Part shown: positions 12,113 to 22,100 of the stretch, one piece after another | Layout: every line of letters starts with the position of its first letter | Numbering within the stretch: position 1 is the stretch's first letter | DNA from: Bimuria novae-zelandiae CBS 107.79 | Lineage: Eukaryota > Ascomycota > Dothideomycetes > Pleosporales > Didymosphaeriaceae | Assembly (NCBI GenBank): GCA_010015655.1 | Contig: ML976710.1 | Location: 228,133-292,132, forward strand | Reading direction: 5' to 3' | DNA: 64,000 nt | Notes under the pieces: model-generated | What the model was told of the DNA's origin: nothing | Database searches by the model: none | What the model saw: only the letters and a program-made list of their open reading frames with translations | Program-made: the position numbers and the translations under genes

Positions 12113-12891
12113 ATAAGATGCAGGACTTCTTGTATAATAAGTACAACGTTAAGGTATCCCTTACGACTCTAGATAGAGAGCTTAAAGCTATGCGATAAAG
12201 TAGGAAGGCAGCCTTAAAAGTAGCTAGGGAGCGTTATAAGGGTTTCTATTAAGCCTTTTAAGCGCGTTACTAGTAAATCTATTAACCTAATTAAATTATC
12301 TACCTTAATAAGAGCGCTTGCAACGAGCGTATAAGGGATTAAAAGTATAGCTAGAGTAAAGTTAATATAGCCTGCCACGTTAGCTACTTAGCTAAGCGCT
12401 TAGAGAGGTAGAGCTTACTACTAGTTATAGATAATAACGGATACCTCGCCTATATAATTTTTTAGGGAGCGATTACTGCAGAGCTAATAGAGGACTTTAT
12501 TACTAATTAAGTACTCCTACACTATAGTCCTTAGCTAGGAAAACGCTTAGTAATAGTCCTCGACAACGCGTCTATCTATTAATTAGTGAGGCTAGCTAAT
12601 ATATGCGCAGAGGCAGGCGTAATTATAAAATTTCTACCTCCTTACTTACCTAATATAAATCTAATTAAGTAGACTTTTAAGGCGTTAAAGACCTAGATCT
12701 GGCGGCATTACTAGGGCGCTAAGGCGTACGATAAATTTAAGTATTTTCTAAAGGAAGCTATATTAAGTATATGCTATAAAAGCTTTGCAAGTAACTTTTT
12801 TAAGTACTATAGGTAGGCGCTATAAAGGTATTATACTATAGTTAATAGTATATATTTAGTATTCGCCGGAGTGGTTTTATACTATCGTTAG
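12113..12891 (+). pseudogene. Tc1/mariner transposase, DDE catalytic part
   Basis: Continues the N-terminal part across the Copia insertion. The frame shows FLYNKYNVKVSLTTLDREL, then the DDE_3-type core: LLLVIDNNGYLAYIIF, LVIVLDNASIY (catalytic Asp) and FLPPYLPNINLIK, where the family has Pro-Pro-Tyr-Ser-Pro-x-Leu-Asn-Pro-Ile-Glu. The final catalytic Glu reads Lys, as expected from a G-to-A change. Many TAG stops occupy Gln positions. The enzyme would have cut and pasted the element at TA dinucleotides; it is clearly inactive now. Confidence 0.82.
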
Positions 12892-13229
12892 TAGTACATA
12901 GTTAGATATATTCTGTTAAAGTTAGTTTTAGAGATCAGAAATCTAGCACCTGCTATAATATAAATATAGTAATCTTATAGTGGTGTAAGGGTAATTTAAG
13001 ACTGCTGAATCGATTGCCGTTATCTATTTTAGTGTAGCTAGTGTGGTGGTAGAGTTGCAGAGGGTGAGGCGTACAGTGAGCAGATAAGGCGAGAAAGTTA
13101 GTGTTTGATTATACAAACAAGGTAATCATATCGGGCGATATCTATAGGATATGGCCCGTGCCCTACGCGTCAAAAATAACACCTCTACGCCCTCTGCTCG
13201 ATCACCTCTACACGATCACCTCTACACGA
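12892..13229. other. Spacer between the two convergent ORFs of the mariner element
   Basis: No coding frame is seen. A short stretch at about 13195-13245 repeats CACCTCTACACGAT-like words. Confidence 0.4.
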
Positions 13230-14911
13230 TTGTCTCTCCGCCCTCTGCCTGAGTAGCTCTCAGCTGCTGTTTCTGCTCATTATCTTGCCGCTGTAGCTCC
13301 CTACATGCCTCTCGATCACTCTCTGAAAGTCCAGGATACTGGAGTTGCCACCAAAATGCCATTTTACGGAGTCGCAGAAGCAGTGCGATTAGCAGCTTAA
13401 AATTATCTCTTTAAATCTCGTACGGCATGCCTGTATTAGATCTATCTATTAGCATGTTCAGATCAATCCGCCTAGCCTTAACAACCCTTCTAAATACCGT
13501 CCTAATCTCTAGCACCTTTGTAGCTATTGCCTAATCCATCCACTAGTTAAAGAAGTGCCGAGTCTGATATAAGAGCTCCATGTTGTTCTCGTACGTCAGA
13601 TCTCTCCACGTCAGATCCTTCCACGCTATTGCTGGCACGCTCGGAGTACTCGCAGAGCTAACAGCGGGCGCTGCAGGTATAGGTGCCTGCCATGCAAGTA
13701 GCTGACTTTGTGCTAACTAACTAATAGACAGCGCGCTGGCAGCAATCGCGCTTATAAAGCTATCCGCTGTAAACACAGATGTAGACGCTAAGCCCTGTTG
13801 CGCCTTCTCCTTTGCCTTCTCTTTCGCCTTTAGGTCCCTCGCTATACGCAGAGCAAGGCGTATAGTATCGTCTGGCACGTCGACGCTGCACCTCTCGAGG
13901 CTGATGTTGCGCGCCTACATGGCCACAATATTACTGCTCACTGGGAAATGGTTCTCAAATCGATTAGGCTGGCCAGGCGTACGCTGGACCCAGCAGACGT
14001 ACGGGTAGTTGCCACAGTGGGTATCCTGGCACCTCCACTTATCGCGGATAGCTATTGAAGGTCCCTCAGCGACAGCATGGCCAGCAAGGATCTCTGGCAG
14101 CTCTTGTAGCTGCCTTTGTGTTGTAGTAAGTCGAACCTGGCCCTGGGAGCTAGACGAGCCTCTGCTACGTTGTTAGCCCATGGGACTAATCACCTCTATA
14201 GACTTAGTAGTAAGCGTCGCGTCAAAGTTAAGATACGTTATATTAATTAAGGACTCTCTTAGGTGCTACGCGTGCTCCACTAGCAGCGTCTCTACGCTTA
14301 AGTAATTACTATAGCTTCTACCTCTCTAGGGTCTTTTGCCTATACGCGTAGCTAGAAACGTCCCTAATTATTACTTTCTATAGCGGAGTTGTCTCTATAG
14401 CTAAGTCTTGAGCGACCTTATCTACCTATATCTAAAGCTAACTGGCGTAGTAGTGCTCCGGGATAAACTCTATATCGAATCTTGGCTTATAGAGCTCCTT
14501 TTTAGGACCTATAAAGGCCTGCCAGCGGCAAGTAACATACGGCGACTCTGCTTCAGATACCCTAGTAGCTAATTTTAGCTCATCTTCCTAAGTTTCTCCC
14601 TGCGTAGGGTTGCTAATTAGATTAGATATACATCCACTGGGCGGGTCACTAGGCAGGTCACTAGGTAGATTACTAAATAATATAATTACTAGCAATAGCT
14701 GCGCAGACGGAGGCTTAATATCCTAATTAAGGCTAACTAGATTAGATATAGCGTTGCCTTCCGCCAGAGGAGGAGCCTTCTTAGATACTTTTCTCTGTAA
14801 CTTAGCACCTTTAGTAGCTGCTGCAGGCGCCTAGCGCGCACGTTTTAAAGGATTTTAACCCCCGTTAAATAGCTAGGTAGCTATACGCTTACGTTAACTA
14901 CGCGGTGGCAT
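13230..14911 (-). pseudogene. Accessory ORF of the mariner element, unknown function, RIP-degraded
   Basis: A single minus-strand frame can be followed from ATG 14911 (MPPRS) to about 13230, broken mainly by TAG/TAA codons at Gln positions; its undamaged length is about 550 residues. Landmarks: a basic N-terminus (RKRIAT, NPLKRAR); SPYVTCRWQAFIGPKKEL; a Cys/His/Trp cluster WRCQDTHCGNYPYVCWVQRT around 14010-14050 that could bind zinc; a charged helix RIARDLKAKEKAKEKAQQ; a Pro/Ala/Ser linker; WKDLTWRDLTYENNMELLYQ; and a C-terminal Gln/Glu/Arg-rich helix. It is not a DDE transposase that I recognise. It lies inside the inverted ends, convergent with the transposase, so it appears to be element cargo or a second mobility protein; that role is inference. 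Confidence 0.55.
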
Positions 14912-15018
14912 AATATAGGTATTAATACAGGGTAAATGTTCGCTATAATTATTATTTTACTAACAAATTAGGTGATAGAAAATATTTTCCGGGAAGCTGG
15001 GTCCACTTCGGCTGCCCG

Positions 15019-15034
15019 AAGTGGGGCGGGACGG
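15019..15034 (-). repeat. Mariner right terminal inverted repeat
   Basis: Reverse complement of the left end, followed by TA 15035-15036. Confidence 0.88.
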
Positions 15035-15036
15035 TA

Positions 15037-15054
15037 TTTCGGAGAGCACCAATA
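15037..15054 (+). pseudogene. 18-bp piece of the split unknown gene between two transposons
   Basis: TTTCGGAGAGCACCAATA is the only host DNA left between the mariner element and the pogo element. Placed after 5589 it continues the reading frame. TTTCGGA completes the palindrome TCCGAAATATTTCGGA, centred on the mariner target TA. Confidence 0.6.
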
Positions 15055-15105
15055 ACGTGTCCGTGCGCGTGCCGAGCCACTTCGCGTGACGAGCCACCCA
15101 ACACC
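15055..15105 (+). repeat. Fot1/pogo left inverted repeat
   Basis: Begins ACGTGTCCGTGCGCG and matches the reverse complement of 17116-17166 at 49 of 51 positions. Confidence 0.9.
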
Positions 15106-15180
15106 ATAACAGCTCATGCAAGAATGAGGCTGCAGAACCACCCACAAACAATATTATTATAAGATTTTCTACTAGGGTAG

Positions 15181-17067
15181 TCAATCGATAGCTGCGATTA
15201 ATTTGCACTACTTAAATCTATCTAGAAGCTTGACGTCGCGGCCGCTGCGTGTAGATTTGCTCGGGGCAGCAGATGCGCCCTCTAAGGCCTCCCCAACATC
15301 TGTAGCATCAACAACACGTTTTGGACGCTTTCTGCTCTGTGCAGATGGCTGAGAAGCCTTTCTCTTACACCTTTAGGATAGTTATAGAGCTTTTTCTGCG
15401 TCGCGGGCAGACTTCTGGGCAGCGCGCTAAGCTGCCTTTTCAGCCCTCTCCTTCTCCTTCGCCTTCTTAGCTGCCTCTCGCGCATCACGCTTTTCCTGCT
15501 GCATTTTCTCCTTATATAGCTTAGCTACCTTCTTTAGCTCTACTATTTTTACTTTTTAAAGCTACTGCTGCTTATCCTCTTATTCCTTAATAAATTAACA
15601 AACACGTGCCTCCCTCACCTTCCTTAGTAACTATAAGATAGCCCCACTCTAATACTCCTAGCGCTATTAGAGATTTAGAGTCTTACCCTTCTTTCTACGC
15701 TTCTCTTTAATAGATAGTGCCTACTTAATCCTATCCATCTCATGCTTAAGTAGCTTATTTTAGACAGATAGGTGGTGGAGCGATTGACGAAGCTTCTTTG
15801 TATCTTAACTACCTTAATCCTTCACTGCTAATTGTATAAGCCTATCCATCTTTCTCCAGTCATGATCGCTAAGCCCTGATAAGGAGTTATCGCCTGATTC
15901 TTGATCCTGGGCGAACCTATCCAGGATAGAATTAGGATCAGGTGGCGATATGCCTGTGGCTCTAAAAGAGCTGAGGATAGTTAATTCCTTAAAGGAGGCC
16001 TTCCACGCATTCTAGAATAAGGGGAAGAAGTCGTCTTTAGTAATAGAAGCTAGGCCTTAGCTTCTATAAAGGTATCGTGATAGCTTTGCTGAGTATGCTA
16101 TTAATAGAGGCTTAAACATCGTAACGTCAAGTAGCTAAAGCGTATAAGTTAAGTAAGAAGGCAGGACAGCAAGCAGGATCCTATGCTTATTATAATAATT
16201 AATAAAGTCTATAGTGACATAAGATCCGTGGCCGTCTATAATTAAAAGACGATATAATTATCGAGTCTTCTCTTTTATACAGCGATCGAACACCTGCTTA
16301 AGCCAGGCAAGCCCAATATCGTTGTTTGTCCAGCTAGAGGATAATAAGGTGATAAAGACTTCATGTTCTCCTGCCTTGATATCCTCTACCCAGCTTGATT
16401 GGATGCCCTTGTTGGCGGCCTCATAAATAAGGCTTGGCGGCAGAGCTGATCCATCAGCGCAGATACATGCCAGGAGCGTGATCCATGCGCGATTGCCATC
16501 TTAGAGTGATGCCCTAACCTCCTTCTTCTCCCACATTCGTCTGCTGAATATTCTCTTTAATCTACCAACAATACCGATCAGGACGCCTTTTTCATCCATA
16601 TTGTAGATATGACGAGGATCTATGCGATATTCATCTATCTTACTATATAGAAGGTTGAAATAGAGGCGATATTTATCCACTAAATCAGCTTTGTAGCGAT
16701 TGTTGTCCATCCCGACGGTCCATTAGGAGATAAGATGAATGCTGTGTCGGTTAATAAAGCGGGTAACCCAGCTCTCGCTGACTAGCTCCTTTGCTATCGT
16801 AGAGGCAAAATTCTATATCATCTCTCTAGTAGGAGGTGTATGTCTCTTTATAAATCCTTCAATATATCGTACAAGCTCCTGCTCTTGTTGTGGTGTAAGT
16901 TTCTGCTGGTTGATATTCTTGGCTTCATTTGGGGCCTGAACGCGCTTGTGTCTTCGGGACAACGTAGTCCGATCTACACCATAGGTAGCCGCTATTTTTC
17001 TATATGAAAATTTTTCTCCTGGATCCAAAGATTGAATAGCTTCAATCGCATCTTCAATTGCCCCCAT
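15181..17067 (-). pseudogene. Fot1/pogo transposase with long basic coiled-coil tail
   Basis: Start ATG 17067. Order: a Psq-type HTH (YRKIAATYGVDRTTLSRRHK); a CENP-B/Tc5-like DNA-binding part (SESWVTRFINRHSIHLIS, then WTVGMDNNRYKADL); the DDE core (IYNMDEKGVLIG with Asp 1, LLIIDGHGSY with Asp 2, LLDVTMFKPLLIAYS with Asp 3); and a long Lys/Arg/Glu/Gln C-terminal region (15200-15850, for example KEKERAEKAA) predicted to be coiled coil. All three catalytic aspartates are intact. The damage is a set of premature TAG/TAA codons, mostly at Gln positions. Undamaged length is about 625 residues, long for the roughly 540-residue Fot1 type. The frame ends at TGA 15183-15181 or at the TAG at 15210-15208. 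Confidence 0.85.
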
Positions 17068-17115
17068 ATTGGTGGAGTTACGACGCGTCAAAGTTAGTGA
17101 GTCATTCAGTCTTTA

Positions 17116-17166
17116 GGTGTTGGGTGGCTCGTTACGCGAAGTGGCTCGGCACGCGCACAGACACGT
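17116..17166 (-). repeat. Fot1/pogo right inverted repeat
   Basis: GGTGTTGGGTGGCTCG...ACACGT, the partner of 15055-15105; TA follows. Confidence 0.9.
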
Positions 17167-17168
17167 TA

Positions 17169-17673
17169 TATCCCGATGCAACATTTCTTCAACGGCACAA
17201 AAGTTGCGTATAAAGAGCTACAGAAGGCAATGCAGGTATTTAGTAGAATGTATTTTTCCAATATGGGAGATTTCCTTGCTGGTACCTTGGATGTGCCTAC
17301 GAAGAATGTGACGGTTTAGGACATGAAGCTTGGGCCACCCGCGTACGTGCGGCCCGTGCACGTGATCCACGTGATCCACAGTATATAGCTCCATGAGTAG
17401 CTTCTCAATCAAAACAACGATTGCCTCAACACTCTTTTCGATGTCACAAAGAAGAAGCTCACAGGCGCACTGGATAATGCGTGGCGATACCGAGCCAATC
17501 AGCTCGTTCATGCGACGGTTTGTGCGCGATTTGAAGAGATTGCCCGGAATTTTTTCGAAGACCGTAGTGCACATAAGGAGGCAATCCAAACGTTCAACGA
17601 GCGTGATAGAGTGTTTAGAGAGGCCGAAAGTCACTTATTGCAGTGCGAGGAGCTCATGGAATCGGATCAATAA
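17169..17673 (+). pseudogene. Gene of unknown function, 3' fragment
   Basis: Continuation of the gene starting at 4725. The coding-like frame begins PMQHFFNGTKVAYKELQKAM, includes FSRMYFSNMGDFLAGTLDV, and ends in a strongly helical part (RFEEIARNFFEDRSAHKEAI) at TAA 17671-17673. Three in-frame TAG codons, at about 17318, 17387 and 17396, each restore Gln if CpA-to-TpA is reversed. Relative to the 18-bp piece there is one extra TA at the pogo junction, so simple removal leaves a two-base frame shift. The family is not recognised. Confidence 0.58.
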
Positions 17674-18477
17674 CTCAGCTGCAGCACAAAAAAGGAAACT
17701 TCGCGCCGAGGTGATGTCTGAAACGATAGTTTTGGTCATGAACAAATTCAGCAGCCTCCCAAGATCTAATTTAGAATAACTTAAAATACTTATCGTATAT
17801 TGTATGCAATCTTCTATCGGAAAATGGAGGCTAGATACTGTAGTTTTGTCTTGGGTGCTTCCCGATCGAACGACTAATAACGTACGGACATGACTGCGCG
17901 CCCGTGAACCAAGAGACATCATGCAGCGGGATCTAAAGGCTTCAGTATGATGATTGTAGTCTGTAAGGCTACATAACGGTACATGCTCATTACACACTTT
18001 GCAGCTGCATCTTCGGATACTGTGAAAAGACCGTACATCTTGTCCATACATCCCCGCTATTCGAGACCTGTCGGCGACTTACCCTCTTGGGGGATAATAC
18101 AGAAACCAAGAACCAACCTCCCCTTCCGTGGGCAGAGTTGCCAATAATTAATTAATTATAAGTTCGAGCTAAGTTTAATTTGATTAGTTATGAAGGACCT
18201 TAAATTACTAATTAGTTAATTAATAGTTAATTTTAAGGCTTTTTAATTAATAATTAATTAATTAATTAAGTAAAAAATTATGTTAAGATAAAATATATAT
18301 AGTATAAGCTAGATAGGGTTATCCTACTATAATACCTGATAGATATCGTGCATCTTAAGCTCTAAGAGCTCTACTAGGAGCTCTCCGTCTAGGGTCTCCT
18401 TAGGTAGTGAGTATCTAGCTCTTAGTTGTGACGATCGTGGGACTGGCTATGATCTAGGCATCGTCACAAGGGCGATG
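17674..18477. other. Noncoding to AT-rich relic sequence
   Basis: The first 450 bp have normal composition without a convincing frame and are probably the 3' flank of the disrupted gene. From about 18140 the sequence becomes AT-rich with many TTAATTAA words. The stretch up to 18693 looks like an old repeat fragment: its reverse complement starts TGTAACGGCCAGC, the way LTRs often start, but I found no partner in the window. Confidence 0.4.
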
Positions 18478-18577
18478 GATGGCAGCTGCCACGCTGTGAT
18501 GACAGCTGCTACACTGAGATGGCAGCTGCTACACTGAGAAGGCAGTCGCAGCATTGAGATGGCAGTTACTAGATAGC
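18478..18577. repeat. 20-bp tandem repeat, five units
   Basis: Units begin at 18478, 18498, 18518, 18538 and 18558. The consensus is GATGGCAGCTGCTACACTGA; the third unit matches it exactly and the fifth is the most diverged. There are no spacers, so this is not a CRISPR array. Confidence 0.8.
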
Positions 18578-18883
18578 GGCAGACTATATGCCGCCTACTC
18601 GGCCCTCTCGATCCCTTTCTCTTCTTTAGCTTTGAGTCTTTGTACATAGCGCCAATCCATCAGCCGCAAGGCTATATTTTGCTGGCCGTTACATTAGTCA
18701 ACTCCGTACGCACGTGATTGTGGAGAGCATTTAAGAGCTTATTTTTTTTTAACGTTTTAGCTCTATTATATTATTAATCTTAGAAAATTTCCTCTTATAG
18801 TAATAAGAGGACGCTAGAATTATGAAAAAATTAATAATAAACTAAAAAAAGTAGGGATATTAATTATAGAAAAATACTTAATA
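18578..18883. other. Old AT-rich repeat that received Copia-2
   Basis: No gene. It contains poly-T and TTAATAATAA-type sequence up to the TAATA duplication (18879-18883). Confidence 0.45.
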
Positions 18884-19144
18884 TGTCGGATTAACAATCT
18901 CAAAGGCCTCAGGCGTGTCACAAGGAATGCGTGTGTGGAGGAGCGAGCATCCCGTCAATGGTCGTCGAGACCTCTGTCGTGTTGCGAAACACTACATGTG
19001 TGGAGCGAGCCCCATATAGGACTAGCTTCCATACCCCGCGATGTACTTCGCTCCTTAGTAGATAGAACGAATAATTAATAATTAATCTTTAAATATAATC
19101 CGTTTTCAGTTCCTTTCCTTTCACTAGTAAGAGCCTATCTAACA
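18884..19144 (+). repeat. Copia-2 5' LTR
   Basis: 261 bp, TGTCGGATTA...TCTAACA. It contains two diverged copies of a roughly 46-bp segment (CCTCAGGCGTGTCAC... and CCTCTGTCGTGTTGC...). Confidence 0.9.
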
Positions 19145-19149
19145 CTAAT

Positions 19150-22100
19150 TAGTAATTGCTTAAGGCGATCACAGACAGCAAGATAGAAGAGACAGACTAT
19201 TAACAGCCTAACGTAAGAAATCTCGGGTTAATGCAGAATGTGCTAAAAACAGAGTAAGGTAGAGATAACACAAAGCACTCTTAATTAACCTTTAAAGCTA
19301 CTAGTTTAGGCTAATCCGCGGACATAGAGCGCGTTAGCAACGCATTATAATTTACTATATAAACGTCTCTAGATAACTAAGTTACGTACACTAACACACG
19401 TTAGAAACAACCAACTAACGAGATAACTACAATAACAACAAGTTAACACCCGCTAGTATAATAGTAGATAACTAAAGCAGCAACAGCGCAGCAGGCAATA
19501 CTAATACTTAAGCTTAAGCTTAACTACGCGATAATTAGTTAAAGCATAGCTTAAGTAAACACGGGGAAGCCACTTCTATCTAGGCTAAATTCACTACCCA
19601 ACACCTTATAGGAGACTACCCATATCCAGTAGCGCTAGATGTTATCAACACATCTCTCTAGGATACACCTGCACCGGTAGACGCAAACAAGACACACGTA
19701 ACAACCTAGGTTACCAAAATTATCCATAATTATAATATAGCAATAGTCTAGGACGATAACCTCTTTGCAGATTACTATTATAATTTTAAAGGATAGACAA
19801 AAGAGCTATTTCTTAAGGTTAACCGCGGTATATTAAAGTCTCTAAAGACGGTCCTATAGTATAGAGGAGTCTACATAGGCAATAACCGCGCTAGGCTTGC
19901 TAATTCTCTATACAATCTATTAACTATAGAGAACGTTCCTGAATGGGACCCTATAGAATTCCAAGCCACGATATTCGACCAACAATTAAAGGCATATAAG
20001 CGCTAGCAGAACACATAATAGATAGCTTCTATAGCTAAGCAACAACCGTAGCAGGACAGCCTGCTAGCTAGTACACATACATCGCAGTTATAGCTATAGC
20101 CGCAGTAGCCAGAGCACTCGCAGCGAGATAAGTAATAGCTAGAGCACTTATAGTAAGGCGAGTAGCACAAAGTAAGACACGACGCTTAAAACTAATCTAA
20201 AACACGGGGGCTATAACTAGTGCACCAGATAGAGGAAACCTAAATAATAAGATAGAGCACTAATAGTTAATAATTACCCTTTATAAGTGGTGCGCTTAGA
20301 GGACCTTAGTCTTAATAATAATAGGAATAAGGCGCGTAATTATAGTAATGGTAACTATAAACGTAGGCACGGTCGCCAGCGATTACATATTGCAAAATCA
20401 CGCCATTTCCACAATAACCTATAAACGGTGTACCTAGCAGACCACCTAAGCTACTATATAACCCGTATAAGACGCTGCCGCCGCGCTGGTCCCGTAATAA
20501 CTAACTTAACGCTAATATAATTACGTAGTTCTCTAAGCTCTAGAATAATAATAAGAAATACACGAGAGACGCGTACAATCTGCTTAATAATAAAATTAAG
20601 ATCTTCTTTAGCATCTGTTAGCAGGTGAACATCTACAAAGAGTAGTTTTATACTGTGTTTCCTTGTATTCTTATAGGGCGAGTAGAGATATTCTATATAC
20701 AAGTTATAAATAGAGGCGACAGCTTTTCTAATGCGTACACGGTAATTAAGAACCACTTTAACCATAACGTCTACTATTAACACTATTATATAGACTAAAT
20801 AACTATAACCTTCGCCCGTACGCGCACGGAGAACCCTAATAAGGGCTTATATAAGGTGCTATAGATCTTATTTAATAAGCTATAGTTATACTAACGCGCG
20901 CTTAGTAAGAACTTTAAAAGTAAAAATACCCTACGTATAACTATTATTAACGCGTGCTATAGAGTTCTAGAACTTAAAATAGCACTTTTTAAGCTAGCTA
21001 TAATCTGCAAAGAACTCTTTTTAGATTTATAGTCTATAATTAAGACGCACCTTGCACGTCAGCACATAATATAAATGCTAATAAGGAGTAAGACGCTCAC
21101 GGAGGACTAGTACTACCTAGACCACCGCTATAACGGTAATAGAAGAGATTAAGGGGGATTTAGAGGGGGATTTAGAGGTAGATTTAGAGGAGGATTTAGA
21201 GGCGGAGGTAGATTTAGTAGTGGATTCTAAGGAGGCTAAGTAAGTAATAGAGGTAGTTAGCGCTTTAATAGCCATAATAACGCACGTGGATTTACGCCAC
21301 GCTAAAAGAAGAAGTGTTTTATCTACTAGAAAGAAGGCTACTAGTTAACTAATTATACAAACGAAGAACGTAAGGCCGCCTACGCGTAGTTCTTTTCTAC
21401 ATGTTACTTTACGGACACACAACTGCCTATAGACTTCTCCGTGTACCTTGCGGAGTATAAAGGAATTAAACACGCGACCTAGTATAACTAAGAAGGCTAA
21501 AGAGAAGAGGAAGTCTATAAAAATAAGGATAATAATAATAGCGTTATAGCCGCGTACGTTAAATAACAATTTTTTAAGGAATAATGCCTCGCAGATTAAG
21601 CATTCTTACACTATATCTTTAGTAATAACATTTATAGCAGACGCGCACTGTAAACGCCAGCGTTATAGTTTTTTATTAAGGACTAATACGCGCGATCCGT
21701 GTACTAGGGAATCCTGCCTAATACTAGCGCCGCCAATGTATCCACGGTTGGCAGGGAACAATACCTCGCGCTAACACGAGAAGACCTAACAGTTACGATA
21801 GACATATCTATAGTAGGAAAAGCGTCTATTAAATTTGGTAAGGGCAGTGTTACCGCGTCTATTAGCACTACGCAGGTCTCTACGGAGATTAGGAAAATTA
21901 ATTTCGAGGTGCTTAAAGCGCCTACACCGTTCCTGCTATGCCTTGCGGATATAGACAGGTTGAATGTCTATTTTAATAACACCACGGATGAGCTTGTACA
22001 AGGAGAACACCGCACCCCAGTAATCCGTAAATAGGGACATCTATAGTTCTATCTTAATAAGAGAGAGCGCGCAACGATGTTTCTAACAGAAACTAAGTTA

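Larger units (their letters stand above)
5590..15034 (+). mobile_element. Tc1/mariner-type DNA transposon with nested Copia element
   Basis: Perfect 16-bp inverted ends (CCGTCCCGCCCCACTT) at 5590-5605 and 15019-15034 are flanked by TA at 5588-5589 and 15035-15036. The total is 9445 bp, or about 3.3 kb after subtracting the Copia insertion (5992-12107 plus its 5-bp duplication). It carries a RIP-ruined DDE transposase on the plus strand (about 5790-5991 joined to 12113-12891) and an unrelated convergent ORF on the minus strand (about 13230-14911). The host frame is restored by precise removal, which fixes the boundaries independently of the repeat ends. Confidence 0.85.
15055..17166 (-). mobile_element. 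Fot1/pogo-type DNA transposon, RIP-degraded
   Basis: A 2112-bp element with 51-bp inverted ends (15055-15105 and 17116-17166) that differ at two positions, both transitions. TA lies on each side (15053-15054 and 17167-17168), as expected for the Tc1/mariner/pogo superfamily. It encodes one transposase on the minus strand with premature stops, so it is not autonomous. Composition is much less AT-rich than the neighbouring Copia copies, suggesting fewer RIP cycles or a later arrival. Confidence 0.9.

Noticed and set aside
15282..15488. Arg-rich 68-codon minus-strand frame
   Set aside because: Out-of-frame reading of the coiled-coil tail of the pogo transposase.
18478..18577. CRISPR-like array
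   Set aside because: Repeats are directly adjacent without spacers and the genome is eukaryotic.
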